A stretch of 64,000 nucleotides of DNA from Pelodera strongyloides. Taxonomy: Eukaryota > Nematoda > Chromadorea > Rhabditida > Rhabditidae. The stretch lies in the NCBI GenBank assembly GCA_036852015.1, contig JAANDG010000612.1, forward strand, positions 22,228-86,227. The letters run 5' to 3'. The notes beneath the pieces were generated by a model. That model did not search any database, was not told the origin of the DNA, and saw only the letters and a program-made list of their open reading frames with translations. Within the stretch, counting starts at the first letter, position 1. Each line of letters begins with the position of its first letter. The position numbers were made by a program, and so were the translations under genes. Shown here piece by piece: positions 1 through 10,726 of this stretch.

Positions 1-8
1 GCCTAGAT

Positions 9-300
9 TCGCAAAACGATAAATTTGCCGTTTGTCGGCAAAAAAATATTTGGCCAAACGATAATTTGCCGTTTATCGCAGAATAAATGTTTGCGACACG
101 ATAAATTTGCCTTTTTCGGCAAAAAAATTTTTGGCCAAACGATAAATTGCCGTTTATCGCGGAATAAATTGTTTGCGACACGATAAATTTGCCAATTGTC
201 GGCAAAAAAATATGTTGCCAAACGATAATTTGCCGTTTATCGCGGAATAAATGGTTTCCGACACGATAAATTTACCGTTTGTCGCCAGCAATTTTTTTCC
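9..300. repeat. Tandem repeat, ~82-bp unit made of two ~41-bp halves
   Basis: About three and a half copies in a row. Each half contains an ACGATAA-TTTGCCGTTT core followed by a complementary TCGGCAAA or TATCGC, so each half can fold into a small hairpin. It lies upstream of, or in an intron of, the partial Drosha gene. The short ORFs read through it are repeat artefacts. Confidence 0.75.
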
Positions 301-373
301 GATACGGCTACAAAAGCGTTTTTTTCTTATCGGAAACAAAATTTATCGCGAAGGAAAAGCTCTAGTGAAAAGT

Positions 374-443
374 GTGCGTGTAGCTCAACCGGTGAGTGCT
401 TGCTAGCCATGCAAGTGACGTGGGTTCGAATCTGCTCCACGCC
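374..443 (+). tRNA. tRNA-like sequence, probably a pseudogene or SINE head
   Basis: An A-box-like TAGCTCAACCGG and a B-box-like GGTTCGAATC are present. The anticodon stem is a perfect 5 bp (CTTGC/GCAAG) around the 7-nt loop TAGCCAT, giving anticodon position GCC, but the normally invariant U33 is A. The T-stem does not pair in the canonical register; instead CGTGG pairs with CCACG over a 13-nt loop. It looks like a decayed Pol III unit rather than a working tRNA. Confidence 0.4.
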
Positions 444-626
444 AAGTTTTTTCACAATAGACCAGTTTGTTGCCTAGGAGCCATGAGGGCTAAGTGTTTA
501 CCTAAGTTATGAGTATTCAAGGCAGATGTTCGAGCACTTACGACTCCCGGAGATGGATCGTACATCAACAGTAAGTTATGAGTGGAATTAATTTAGTGTA
601 TTAAGTGTATTGTGCATTTTCTTCAG

Positions 627-3600
627 GCGATTCTGTGGTAGAATTTGTGAATACTGTCCATCTCTATTTTCTCTTCCAAGATCTACAAGAGGGTGGTCTG
701 GCAACGTATCGGACTGCGATTGTGCAAAATAGGAACTTGGCGAACTTGGCTAAGGTATGGCTTCATTGTGAACTTCAATCTGTATCAGCTATCAGCTTAT
801 GGTACTCATAATTGTTGCGGAGGCTTATGTGTATAACCTGTGTGAAACATTTGGAATCACAGTTGTCAGGTAAAAAAAATGCTATTTGAAGGCTCTGGTT
901 TTTCATTTTCTCAAATAATGTAAAATTTACAGAAAATCTAAACCTTTAGAAAGTTGTAGTTTGTAGTTAGAAAGTACAGAAAATGTAAGTTTATTTTCAT
1001 TTAGAAGCTTGGAATGGACGATTTTATGCTCTATTCTCATGGAGGCGACCTTTGCCACGAGGCGGAAATGAAACACGCGATGGCCAATGCATTTGAGGCT
1101 GTGATGGCTGCTATCTACCTGGATGGAGGAGTGTTGCCGTGTCAGAGGTAGGGCAGAATGAGTTTTGGATGCTGCCGCATGATTTTTCACTGTTTTCACA
1201 AGCGACTTTTTTCACAGCCCACAGCCACATTTGGGTAGTCTGGGAGATTGAACACAGAACAATTGGGGATAACTTTTTATGTGGGCATGTGCCTTTTTTT
1301 TTAACAGGATACCGTTTGTATAGGCGATAGGCCTAGTTTGACTATACATTGAGTATACATACTACATTGAGTACCACAGTATAGATACTTGATTATAAAT
1401 TGAGTTTCACGGGGCTTGTGTTACTAATTAATTGAGTGGTTTAAGGTGGTTGAAAAGTGGCCGTGGACAAGAGAGTTAGGGGTTTTTACGAATGCGAATT
1501 GATCACTAAACTTTTAGAATATTTGCGGAAGCGATGTTTGAACCGGGAACCGTCCCGTTTGATAGATGGATCAATTTGCCGGAACACCGTCTGAAGGTAC
1601 CTTTTGTCAGTTGTTAAGATTGATAAACAAACCTTGTCCTTTTATTTGGGTTAGAATCCTTTGTCGTGGTTTTCCCTTGACGACGTTTTTGTATGAAATA
1701 ATGAAATCTGTATGCCTTGTGCAGTGCTTTGCAACGCGTGTTCGGATATCTATTCAACGTGCGTAAGTCGGTTCTGTAACTGTGGACTATGGTATAGTAG
1801 CGTAGAGCAGGTCCATTATGTGTAATTTAAACGCATTGCTTTGCTTTCATTCATAAACGTTTAGGTGGAGCACCCGGAAGGCGATCGTCATCTAATTGAG
1901 GCCACTCCGCAACTGAAGCAATTGACGGAGCTGGAGGATGCGATCGGTGTCCAGTTTGAACATATTCGAGTTCTCGCCCGGGCGCTGACACGGAGGAATG
2001 TGCCGCTGAATAACTTAACCCAGTGAGTATGTTCTATCAGCAGCTGAGATAATGTTATGTGACGTGTATACGCTAGTATTGTACTTTTTATGTAGTAGTT
2101 ACTGTATAATGCACGACCTGTTTGAAGGTGGCTTGGATTGACTTCTGGAGAGTGTAAGCAAAGCATTGAAACTCATTTTTTTTGCTGTCTTAGTGATTGG
2201 CTTACCTTGATGTTCGCAATATGTATGGGTTGCCAACCGAAACCGTTATAGTGTTTTGCAATTCCATGAATTCTATGTCGTTGTAGCGGTCACAACCAGC
2301 GTATGGAGTTTCTTGGGGATTCGGTGGCGCAGCTGATCGTCAGTGACTATCTCTACAGACACTTTCCAACACATCATGAGGGGCACTTGTCGTTGCTAAG
2401 AACATGCTTGGTTAGCAACCGGACGCTGGTCAGTTGGTTAGAGTTTCGGATGTTGATTGTGATTGTGGTGCGCAGTGAATCGGGTGGTGCCGTGGTAATT
2501 GAAACATGCTTGAAACATGAGGTTTCAGTTTCAGATATTCACGTTGGTTTCCGTGTGTAGAATTGTAGCGTAACTTGTATATGCCATAGTTTATCTCTGA
2601 ATTTGAATGGAACTGTACGAGACTGTGCATGGGTTAACACTCTTAACAACTTCCTGTGTATGATAGATGATAATGTCGTCTATTTTTAAGGAGCTTACGT
2701 CTAGCTATTCATCCAATTGCCTTAACCTATGCCTTAGCATTCTTGACATTAAACATTTACATTAACGTATAATAATCTTAACATCTTCAGGCGGTTGTAT
2801 GCGACGATCTGAATCTGGGTGCATTTTTGGTGCAGGGAACGAAGAGAAGATGGAGGGAAGTAACATTACGCACCAAGGATAAGGCAGATTTAGTTGAAGG
2901 TACGAGGTTTAGATTGTGGGTCTATCCTTTGCGGGTTACGGTGCATGAATTTTCTGGTCTAGATTCCTGTGGTTCATGCCTACTCCACATCACGTTATGG
3001 TTATGGGCATCAGGGGTTTTAGAATATATCCAGTCACTAACACAGATACGCTAGTGTTCTCCAACGATATCGAGGCATAGACATAGACATTTTTGTATAG
3101 TTTAGTTGGCCCATGTATGCGGATGCGGAAAGGAACTAGTGCTACGGTATTGTCATTGATCATTTTTTTGCAGCACTCCTTGGAGCGATTTACGTGGACC
3201 GTGGTTGGGATTACTGTAAAGCTTTTTGCAAAGTTTGCCTCTTTCCAAGACTAAAGGTGAAGATTTTTATAGTTTGCGATTAAGTTTGTTAGATTTTTAT
3301 AGACGTTAATTTGCAGCATCCGATGATGAAAAAGTTATTTATCATGTTTTAAATCACCCCGTGTTTTAGTACTTCATTGGCGAGAACAAGTGGAACGACC
3401 CAAAATCGCTTCTGCAACAGGCTTGCATAGCACTGCGAGAGGGCAAGGGCGAGCCTGAAGTGCCTGAGTATAAGACGATCACGTGTCACGGACCTGCCAA
3501 TACAAGACTGTTCCAAGTGGCTGTGTATTTTAGGTAAGGTCTGATTTGTTGGGGATATAGAAGTGCGGAGACTCATTGTTCTTGGTTATATCTTTTCTGC

Positions 3601-4973
3601 TTGGGACATTCATTGATTGTTTAGTTATCTATTCGTGTTAACAACTATTCAGTAGGCTAGTAAAGTTATAATTTATGATTATTTTTTCTTTCTTTCATAA
3701 GGGTCCTGAAACATGCATTATTTTCGGTTATTATATGAAATGGGAGTTTCTGTCAAAAGCTAACACATTCTGTTGAGAAACTCAAGGTCTTAGGGAAACT
3801 AGTTCCACTTTTTGGTAGGCCTATACTGTACACACTACTGAACGACTGACTGGATGTGGTCGACTTACCATTTGCGGTGTTGTTTCTTACATAACGGTCT
3901 TGAAACATGTAGTATTTGTTTTATGCATATCGGTCATGAAACATGTAGTATTTTTTGATAATTTTCAACATTTCGAACTGTGGAACTTGTTTATTTATTT
4001 GTTGTTTCTATGCAGCAAGAAAATTCGTGGCTTTTCAGATGTAAGCGTTTGGCAGTTGGTGAAGGCTCGACCGTTCAGGCCGCACAAATGCATGCAGCAG
4101 AAAAGGCCTTGGAGGAGAATGGAGATCTATTTCATCGAATACCCGGAGTTCCAAATAAACAGGTCCGTTTTGAAGTGAAGTTTTTATGCGAAACTATGCG
4201 GTGGTTTGGTAGGCTCGTAAATAAATTACTTTAACAAAGCAATTAAACATTCTATGCAATCCTATGTAACAAAGAAAAAACAATAAATGGATAAGTAAAT
4301 TAGTATAAACTAAAAAAAACAATAAATGGATAAGTAAATTAGTATAAGAACTATATTAGAGAAAATAAGTATTCTGTATAAGAAATATATAAATTAACTG
4401 AAGTAATAAAATTCAATATCATGTAACGATCCATTGCGTGCACTTGTGACTGGGGCAACACAGGGTATCTTCGCGGATAGAACTTGAGTATAATAGTTAA
4501 TAATCTGAATACCGAATCTGCTTCAGAAGGCCGCCAAACTTCCATCGCTACTCGACCTGCCCCCACTACAGTGTAGTTTGATGTCGATGCCTCCACCTTC
4601 TCACTTACCTGGTTCTGTTGTGTCAGGCTCAGGATCGGGGAGTCCGGCTGTGTCAGTGGGTGTCCCGATTTGTTCCGCTCCAAATGTGATGGTGCCATCG
4701 ACAATGTATCCAATGGGAGTGATGTATCCACAACATCAGATGACGTTTGGTGGAGGTATTCAGCAAGTTCCTCAGTCTTTCACGACTCTACAACAACCCC
4801 CACCGATGGGTTTTCAACAACCGCCGCCGAATTTTTCTGGGGGACAGTTTCAAGTTCAACCTACCGCCTATCCGATGTTCAGCCAACCACCCCCGAATTT
4901 TGTACCCAATAGTGGTGTGACAGGGGGAACGGGACGCAGTAGTGGTAAATACTATCAAAATTTGAAGAGATAG
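627..4973 (+). CDS. drsh-1: Drosha, microprocessor RNase III (3' part; 5' exons outside window)
   Basis: Nuclear class 2 RNase III that cuts pri-miRNA hairpins together with Pasha/DGCR8. Exons: 627-754, 1005-1147, 1518-1596, 1865-2022, 2287-2428, 2791-2899, 3174-3256, 3370-3533, 4039-4162, 4527-4973; all phases join, giving about 524 C-terminal residues. Seen in order: the end of RIIIDa (GDSVVEF, GGLATYRTAIVQNRNL, and metal-binding Glu in NAFEAVMAAIYLDGG); RIIIDb (GHNQRMEFLGDS, HHEGHLSLLR, KADLVEALLGAIYVD); then a dsRBD (DPKSLLQQACIAL ... QMHAAEKALEE). Both catalytic acid sets in view are intact. The last exon encodes a Met/Pro/Gln-rich tail with PPPNF repeats and is the least certain join. 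The first exon begins two nucleotides into a codon, so the gene continues to the left. Gene identity is very secure; the symbol follows the nematode name. Confidence 0.95.
4264..4350 (+). repeat. Direct duplication inside the last Drosha intron
   Basis: A ~28-bp segment (AATAAATGGATAAGTAAATT and following bases) occurs twice about 40 bp apart. Confidence 0.6.
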
Positions 4974-5780
4974 GGAGTTACCGTTATGGTGTTTAGACTT
5001 TATTTATATTTAATATTTTATGGTAATGTTCCCGTTATGGTATTTAGGCTTTATTTATATTTTATATTTAATATTTTATGATACTGTTACTGTACGGGCG
5101 ATTGTGTAAATGTACCTTTGTGAATGCGTGTAAATCGGAATAGTTTAGTGTTGTTAGGTTGGGTGGTAGGTAGTAAGTGCGGAGTTAAATTCTCTGTTAT
5201 AATGGTTTACCTTTTTACCGCTTTACAAGTTGCTATATTTTGTTTGTAGTTTTTAGTAGCCTATTCTGTTACTAAACAGAGCTTGTCACGTTAAATTATA
5301 TTGCTATTTTGTTATACATACCCTGTGAATTTGACTGCTGATCGGTTTTTTTTTCAGTAAAGTTCTTATTTTTTACTTTCTGTATTCGTGAATGAAATTG
5401 TTGGTGTTTTCAACGCCTCATAATATCCCGTGTACCTCCTACCGTAACGCTTGTAGGTAACCGTGCGTGCACGATGCATTTTTGGTGCGGGCGGTTCGCA
5501 TTTTTATCCGATTCAAAAGATTTGTCGTTGTATCATTATTTAGTTTGTACTTTCTGTCTGCAGGTTTTTGTGAATGTTGAATACTCTAATGTTCGTTGTT
5601 TGCAATCTAATCATTACTTGGAACGCTTGAGATGTGCTGCTAAAATCGCGATTGATATAATCTCTGTCTAAAAATGCATCTCAGTTCTCCTTCATATTTA
5701 TGGTATTTTGTTTGTTTTGCTTGTAAACTTTGGTTGTATTTTAGGAGCGGGAAGGCAAATTGGGTATCTAACCAACAACG
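4974..5780. other. Intergenic: Drosha 3' UTR region and upstream of the RS/RGG gene
   Basis: Directly after the Drosha stop there is an AT-rich imperfect duplication (4980-5085, CCGTTATGGT followed by TTTATTTATATTT, twice). An acceptor-like TTGTATTTTAG ends at about 5743, some 37 nt before the next ATG, and may mark a 5' UTR intron or a trans-splice site. I see no coding sequence. Confidence 0.5.
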
Positions 5781-8700
5781 ATGAGTTACTACGGCGGTGG
5801 AGGCGACTACCGTGCAGAGCTTTCTGCTCCATATAAGACGTTTCCGTCCGGTGAGTTGGAGTGCTCGTTTTGATTTTGAATCAACTTCTAGCGCTCATTT
5901 AGTTACTCGTGTCGTTTGTGCTAGTGTTTGAAGATGTTATCTATGTGTGTGTGTGTGTGTTAAGTTCCACAGATCGGGCAATGTAATTGAGATTGAGCTT
6001 TTGGCGGAGTGTACTGGTCTTGCTCTGCGAGAGCCCTGCACCGTTTCTGCGGATTTTGGTTGAAGAACATGGGGTGTACTCTATCTTTTTGTGATTTTGT
6101 GTGTGTTCTAGATGTTGCTTCTCACTATCCTCGACAACCGCAGCCTTATCCGTCTCCTTGGCATCAGATGCAATCCACTTCTGGACCTGGACCAGGTATC
6201 ATTTTGTGTCATTGCTTTAGCTTTTGACTTCTGAACTATAAGTTTATCAAATTTATACATTCTTGTGAACAATACCATTGTTACATTATGAGTTTTAGTA
6301 GACTACTATTTTTCGGACGTAATTTACGTTCTTTTTTGAGCAATTTGTGTTTGTTTTGTAGCTCCAGTACTAACTGTAGGTGAATAAAAAGACACCGTAT
6401 GGCTTTGGCTGTTTCAGAGTCTGACTGTTGGCGCTCAGAACATAGTAATTTTGATTCAGGACCCGAAGGCGACTTTCACCGAAGATATGAAGGAGATCAG
6501 GTATGAGAAAAGAGTCATATTTTATCTTCGAATAGATACAAATGTTATGTATGAAATTATAAATTAAGTTGACCGAATCCACCTACTATTACTGTTAATA
6601 TTCTAATCGGCCATTTTTCGGTTATAGTATCTTCAGCGGATGTGGATCTGAGGTCTGACAGTTTTTTCTTGTAGCTAAATTCTTTTTTAGTAAGTAACTT
6701 TTTAGTTTCCTTACGAAGAACGGGATCGTCGCTCATTCGATCGGCCGCCAGAAAGATCCAGGGGCAGGGGCCGAGGAGGCAGAGGCAGAGGGGGACGGTA
6801 GGTGATGAATGTTATAATTATTATAATAATTTATTACACATAAAATTCATGAGGAAAATATATGCAACGTACAGTTTTGTCGGTTTTGTTACTGATTATT
6901 ACTTTTAATAACAATTAACAATAATAATCGTTATTGGTGCGATAAATAATGACCTACACAATTCACTGTGGTGAGGACAGCATGTGCATTGTATTCCGAG
7001 ATTATTTGACTGTTTCGGGACCCTCTGGAGTCTGGTGTGGTGTAAAATGTGTGCATGCGTAAAATTGGTTTATTTCCTATAGATATTATCGATATCGAGC
7101 TTTTGTTTATTTATTAAATAACACCGAGATATGCATCGAATAATATGATGAAGAGAAAGTGAAGATTTTCAGAATTTTTCTTTTAGGTTCCCAACATCAC
7201 ACAGGGGTAGTCGAGACCTCGGAAGCAGAAGAGAGGACAGAGATAGTAGAAGGGAACGCGGTGAGAGATCTCCCCGACGGGAAAGGAGGTAATTCTACCC
7301 TGTATTTTTATGTACTAGTATGTTTATATTAAAGCGAAATGCCGACCGGTTTTTGAAAATTGCAGCTCGATTTTTTTTATTCATTTCCAATTTCCATACG
7401 CTGCATAAAAATGCTGGTCTGCGCGATGTGCTTCAAAGATCGGCCGGTATTTGGCTATAATACTTGTCTACGTTGCTTTACTTTCTAAACATGCTTTACT
7501 TTCTAAACATTTTATTTTGTTTGAGAAAGAAATTAGGAATTTTAGTATAGTATGGGATAAGATCTCGTGATGAATTTCCCTTTGCAGAAGTCATCGCTCA
7601 AAATCTCGTTCTCCTCGAAGGTCGAGCTCACATCGAGAAAAGGATAAAGAGAGTCGGGATAAGAGCAAGGAAAACGAGAACGGAGAAAAGGAAGCAGAGA
7701 GGGAGAGTGAACCGAAAACTGCCGAGGAGGAGGGGCAAATTGAGGCTGAGGTTAGGATTGGTTAATTTCCTTTTTTTATGTTTGTGACATAGTTCAGGTA
7801 TGCTTTTGTCGTAGTAAGTAATAAGTCTCTTCATCATATTATTTGCTCATGTCTCTTCATCATATTATTTGATGCACACCTCGGTGTTATTTAATAAATA
7901 AAAATAAATAAATAAGTCGAATTTGACTTTTATGCATATTATTCATAATGTTTTGCGGAGGTGATTATTATTTTTGGAACTAACTAACTGACTTTCTTAT
8001 GCAGCGTATTCAGGACGTATTCAGTCCATTATTGTGCTATTTTTGCAGGATACTTCCAAGAATACTGAAGAGCGTACGGCAACACCTGAAAAGGACGAGT
8101 TACTGGTGGGCATTTATTATCTTTTTCGAATTATATTCATTTGTAACTTAGTGGTCGTTCTGAAGCTGATGCTGGTGAATCAGGTGAACTAATTTGATTT
8201 TCTCATTACTATGTTTTCGTTACCCATCTGGGCCATTTTCGTATCCTATTTCGTATCCCATCTTGCACCGTATCGCATGAAACCGAGCGGTTAATATTAG
8301 CGGAGATCTGTGATTTTTTTTGTTATTTAAATTGGCATCTAGTTTGAGCCAGGGCAAGAGCAGCGCTCTCACCCGACTCATTCGCAGGTCACGGTCACGT
8401 ATCCAAAATAGAAATACGAAATACTTTTTTTGGTTCACCAGTAACTTTCGTCCTCACCCAGGGTGAGTGCGGTGGACATTCTCCATTTACAATTATGTGC
8501 TTTTTTTTGCAAAGTGCACCCTAACGTATTATTTCTTCGACGTGTCATTCAGACACACTTTATAATACAATCGTACACGGCATAAGTGGTTTTAACTATT
8601 GTCATGGCCATATGTTATAAAACGTTGTAAAAAAAATATTCGACACGACGCAAATCTGTAAGGAATGCGTATACTAACGTTCTTTTCTAAAGAACCTACA

Positions 8701-10366
8701 ACTGTAACTGATTTTAACGCTGTCGCACGAATTCAATTCAATAATTGTGAAGAAGCCGAAAATGTTGGATCTGAAAATACTTTTTTTTTGAAGAGCACGT
8801 ACCTGAAATCTGAAAACAAAAACAAATAATGTCTTCGTCAAGACTCCAGACAACAGTTGTCAAATATCTTATGTCAATATGGAAGAAAGCAGTGGTCAGC
8901 TTACAGAATCACTGACAAAGTAGTGTGTTTTGAATAAAGTCGAACAATACACACATTTTTATATAACAAATTATGCAGAGTCACTGACATCGTAGTGTGT
9001 TTTGAATAAAGCCGAACAATACACACATTTTTATATAGCAAATTATGAAACAAAGTTGAATATTGATGTACAAAAATTGGGGTTCCACGAGCAGTAATAT
9101 TTGAATGCCTGCACTTTGCGTTAACCAATAACTACCACCAACACCACTCATCAACATTATGTTATTGCTAGCCATTTATGGGATGAACCGGCACCAGTCA
9201 TTGGGAATTTCACATGAACTCTTCTTGGGATGTGACGTGAACCTATGATCCGAACGGAAAGAATTGAAACATGCGAATATTTTTGTTATGACAAGTTTTG
9301 CTCGAACGAAAATCTGGGGGTTTGGACGAGCGGAAATCCACCCTGCGCGTATTTGGACTGCTGCACTGCGATGCCGGCTCTTCATAAGATCGCTATCAAG
9401 GGAGTCATCGGTGGATGTTATTGGGTTATTGGTTATCACAAAGGATAGTCAATATATATAAATTTTGTATAGCTTTTTTTCCTATTTCTTTCAATAGTAA
9501 ATAAATCTTTTATGCTTCAAGAACGTGCACCTTTATCCAATGGTGGTACAATACAGTTTCAAAGTGAGCTTATGACTTCAAAGATAACCTATATTGACTA
9601 GGTACTTTCTCTCTTCTCTCACTGACATTCGACTATTCGACATCGTATGCATTGAAATCGAACTGTACCATTTACATTAACGGTGATGAGCTGTCATGCA
9701 AATGCACAGATTTAAGAAGTGATGAACTAAATACTACAATTACTGATAGCTTGAATGCTCATTTTTTCTGCAAAACAATGGAATGAAAAATTGACATTAT
9801 CCTTAGGGGTTTTGAGAATGGTAATTGTATCACCGACTGACAAAATTACGAAACGGAACAAATGTCAACAAGAAACGCAATTTATACATTGCGATTTTCG
9901 TACAAAAGGCTACATTGACACTTTTTCTGCGTATTGTTATTCGTACTAACAAACAGTATTCTCAAATTGACGAACTTTGGTCAAAAGAAAGGATATTTAC
10001 TGAAGAGAAATATTGCCCGTTTATCAACAAGGCTTAATTTAGGAACAGGACAGCAATGGTGACGAGACCGCTAAAACGGAGAGTGAGGGTGCCAACCAAA
10101 ATGAAACTTCACAGTCGATTCAACCGGCCGAAACGCCTGGTATTAAAATTCTGAACAAAGCATCGTTCGAACAGGTCCATCTGTTCGCCCGACCTAAAAG
10201 AGTTCCGGGAGATAGTTGGGACCAGGGACCTCCTCCGGGTCGGTTTCCTCCTCGTGACGACTATGATCCGCGCCCGCCAAGAAGTCTCAATTGGGCGAAA
10301 CAGTACTACCTGGAGATTGCTGAGAAAAAGCGTAGTTCTGGGTACGCTCCAGCTCCACCAAGGTAG
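5781..10366 (+). CDS. RS/RGG-rich nuclear RNA-binding-type protein, family not recognised
   Basis: Exons: 5781-5850, 6112-6195, 6362-6379, 6418-6500, 6706-6797, 7187-7288, 7588-7750, 8049-8105, 10043-10366; phases join to 330 aa. The 18-nt exon keeps phase 1 on both sides and could be skipped without a frameshift. The protein begins MSYYGGGGDYRAEL and is Pro/Gln-rich to about residue 60. An RGG block (RGRGRGGRGRGG) lies near 104-115, then Arg/Ser and Arg/Glu stretches (RSKSRSPRRSSSHRE) and a Lys/Glu-rich acidic region. The C-terminus contains GIKILNKASFEQVHLFARPK and SLNWAKQYYLEIAEKKR. The composition is typical of splicing or mRNP proteins; no RRM or zinc finger is visible. The stop TAG at 10364-10366 overlaps a potential donor (AG|GTAGGG); an AATAAA at 10452 supports termination here rather than splicing into the next gene. 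Confidence 0.75.
7103..7152 (+). repeat. Arm 1 of an exon-flanking inverted repeat
   Basis: TTTATTAAATAACACCGAG followed by a segment ending ATGATGAAGAGAAAG lies in the intron before exon 7187-7288. It is complementary to 7833-7907 in the intron after exon 7588-7750. A third copy lies at 28803-28862. Confidence 0.75.
7331..7460. mobile_element. Foldback element, GCGAAATACCGGCC family (diverged copy)
   Basis: It begins TTAAAGCGAAATGCCGACC and ends with the inverted match GATCGGCCGGTATTTGGC, in the intron of the RS/RGG gene. It belongs to a TIR family seen at many places in the window. Confidence 0.6.
7833..7907 (-). repeat. Arm 2 of an exon-flanking inverted repeat
   Basis: Reverse complement of the 7103-7152 repeat. 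A short part (CTCTTCATCATATTATTTG) is duplicated in tandem here. Confidence 0.75.
8106..10042 (+). other. Long intron of the RS/RGG gene
   Basis: A 1.9-kb intron with no support for a nested gene. It contains a ~70-bp direct tandem duplication (see the next entry) and AT-rich DNA. ORFs on either strand here lack splice or family support. Confidence 0.6.
8906..9050 (+). repeat. Two-copy ~70-bp tandem duplication
   Basis: Both copies contain CACTGAC, GTAGTGTGTTTTGAATAAAG and ACACACATTTTTATATA in the same order, with only a few mismatches. Confidence 0.8.
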
Positions 10367-10451
10367 GGGTTTTCTGATCGTCATAATCCTGCAGTTCATA
10401 ACTAATATCCACATCACATGCATATAACGCGATGGAATTCTTAGTGGTGCC

Positions 10452-10457
10452 AATAAA
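10452..10457 (+). terminator. Candidate polyadenylation signal AATAAA
   Basis: Lies 86 nt after the stop of the RS/RGG gene and before the ATG of the next one, supporting two separate genes. Confidence 0.5.
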
Positions 10458-10726
10458 CGAACAAGTGTAACTGGATTTGATTATTCTTTTGTTTTAATGC
10501 AACTAAGTTACACAAAAAACCTATACAGTGAGTAAATTAACCCGACAATTGCTTAGCCTATAAAAAGTAAAAAGTGCAAATATTTCACACGAAAAGAAAT
10601 GAATGTTTTGTGCACAATCAAGGAATCGAGATAACCATATACTTTAACTGAAATACATCTTCACAATCGAGTGAATGTGAGCCGTAAAGATGCAAAGCAT
10701 AATCGTGTGATTTTCGACTACCACCC

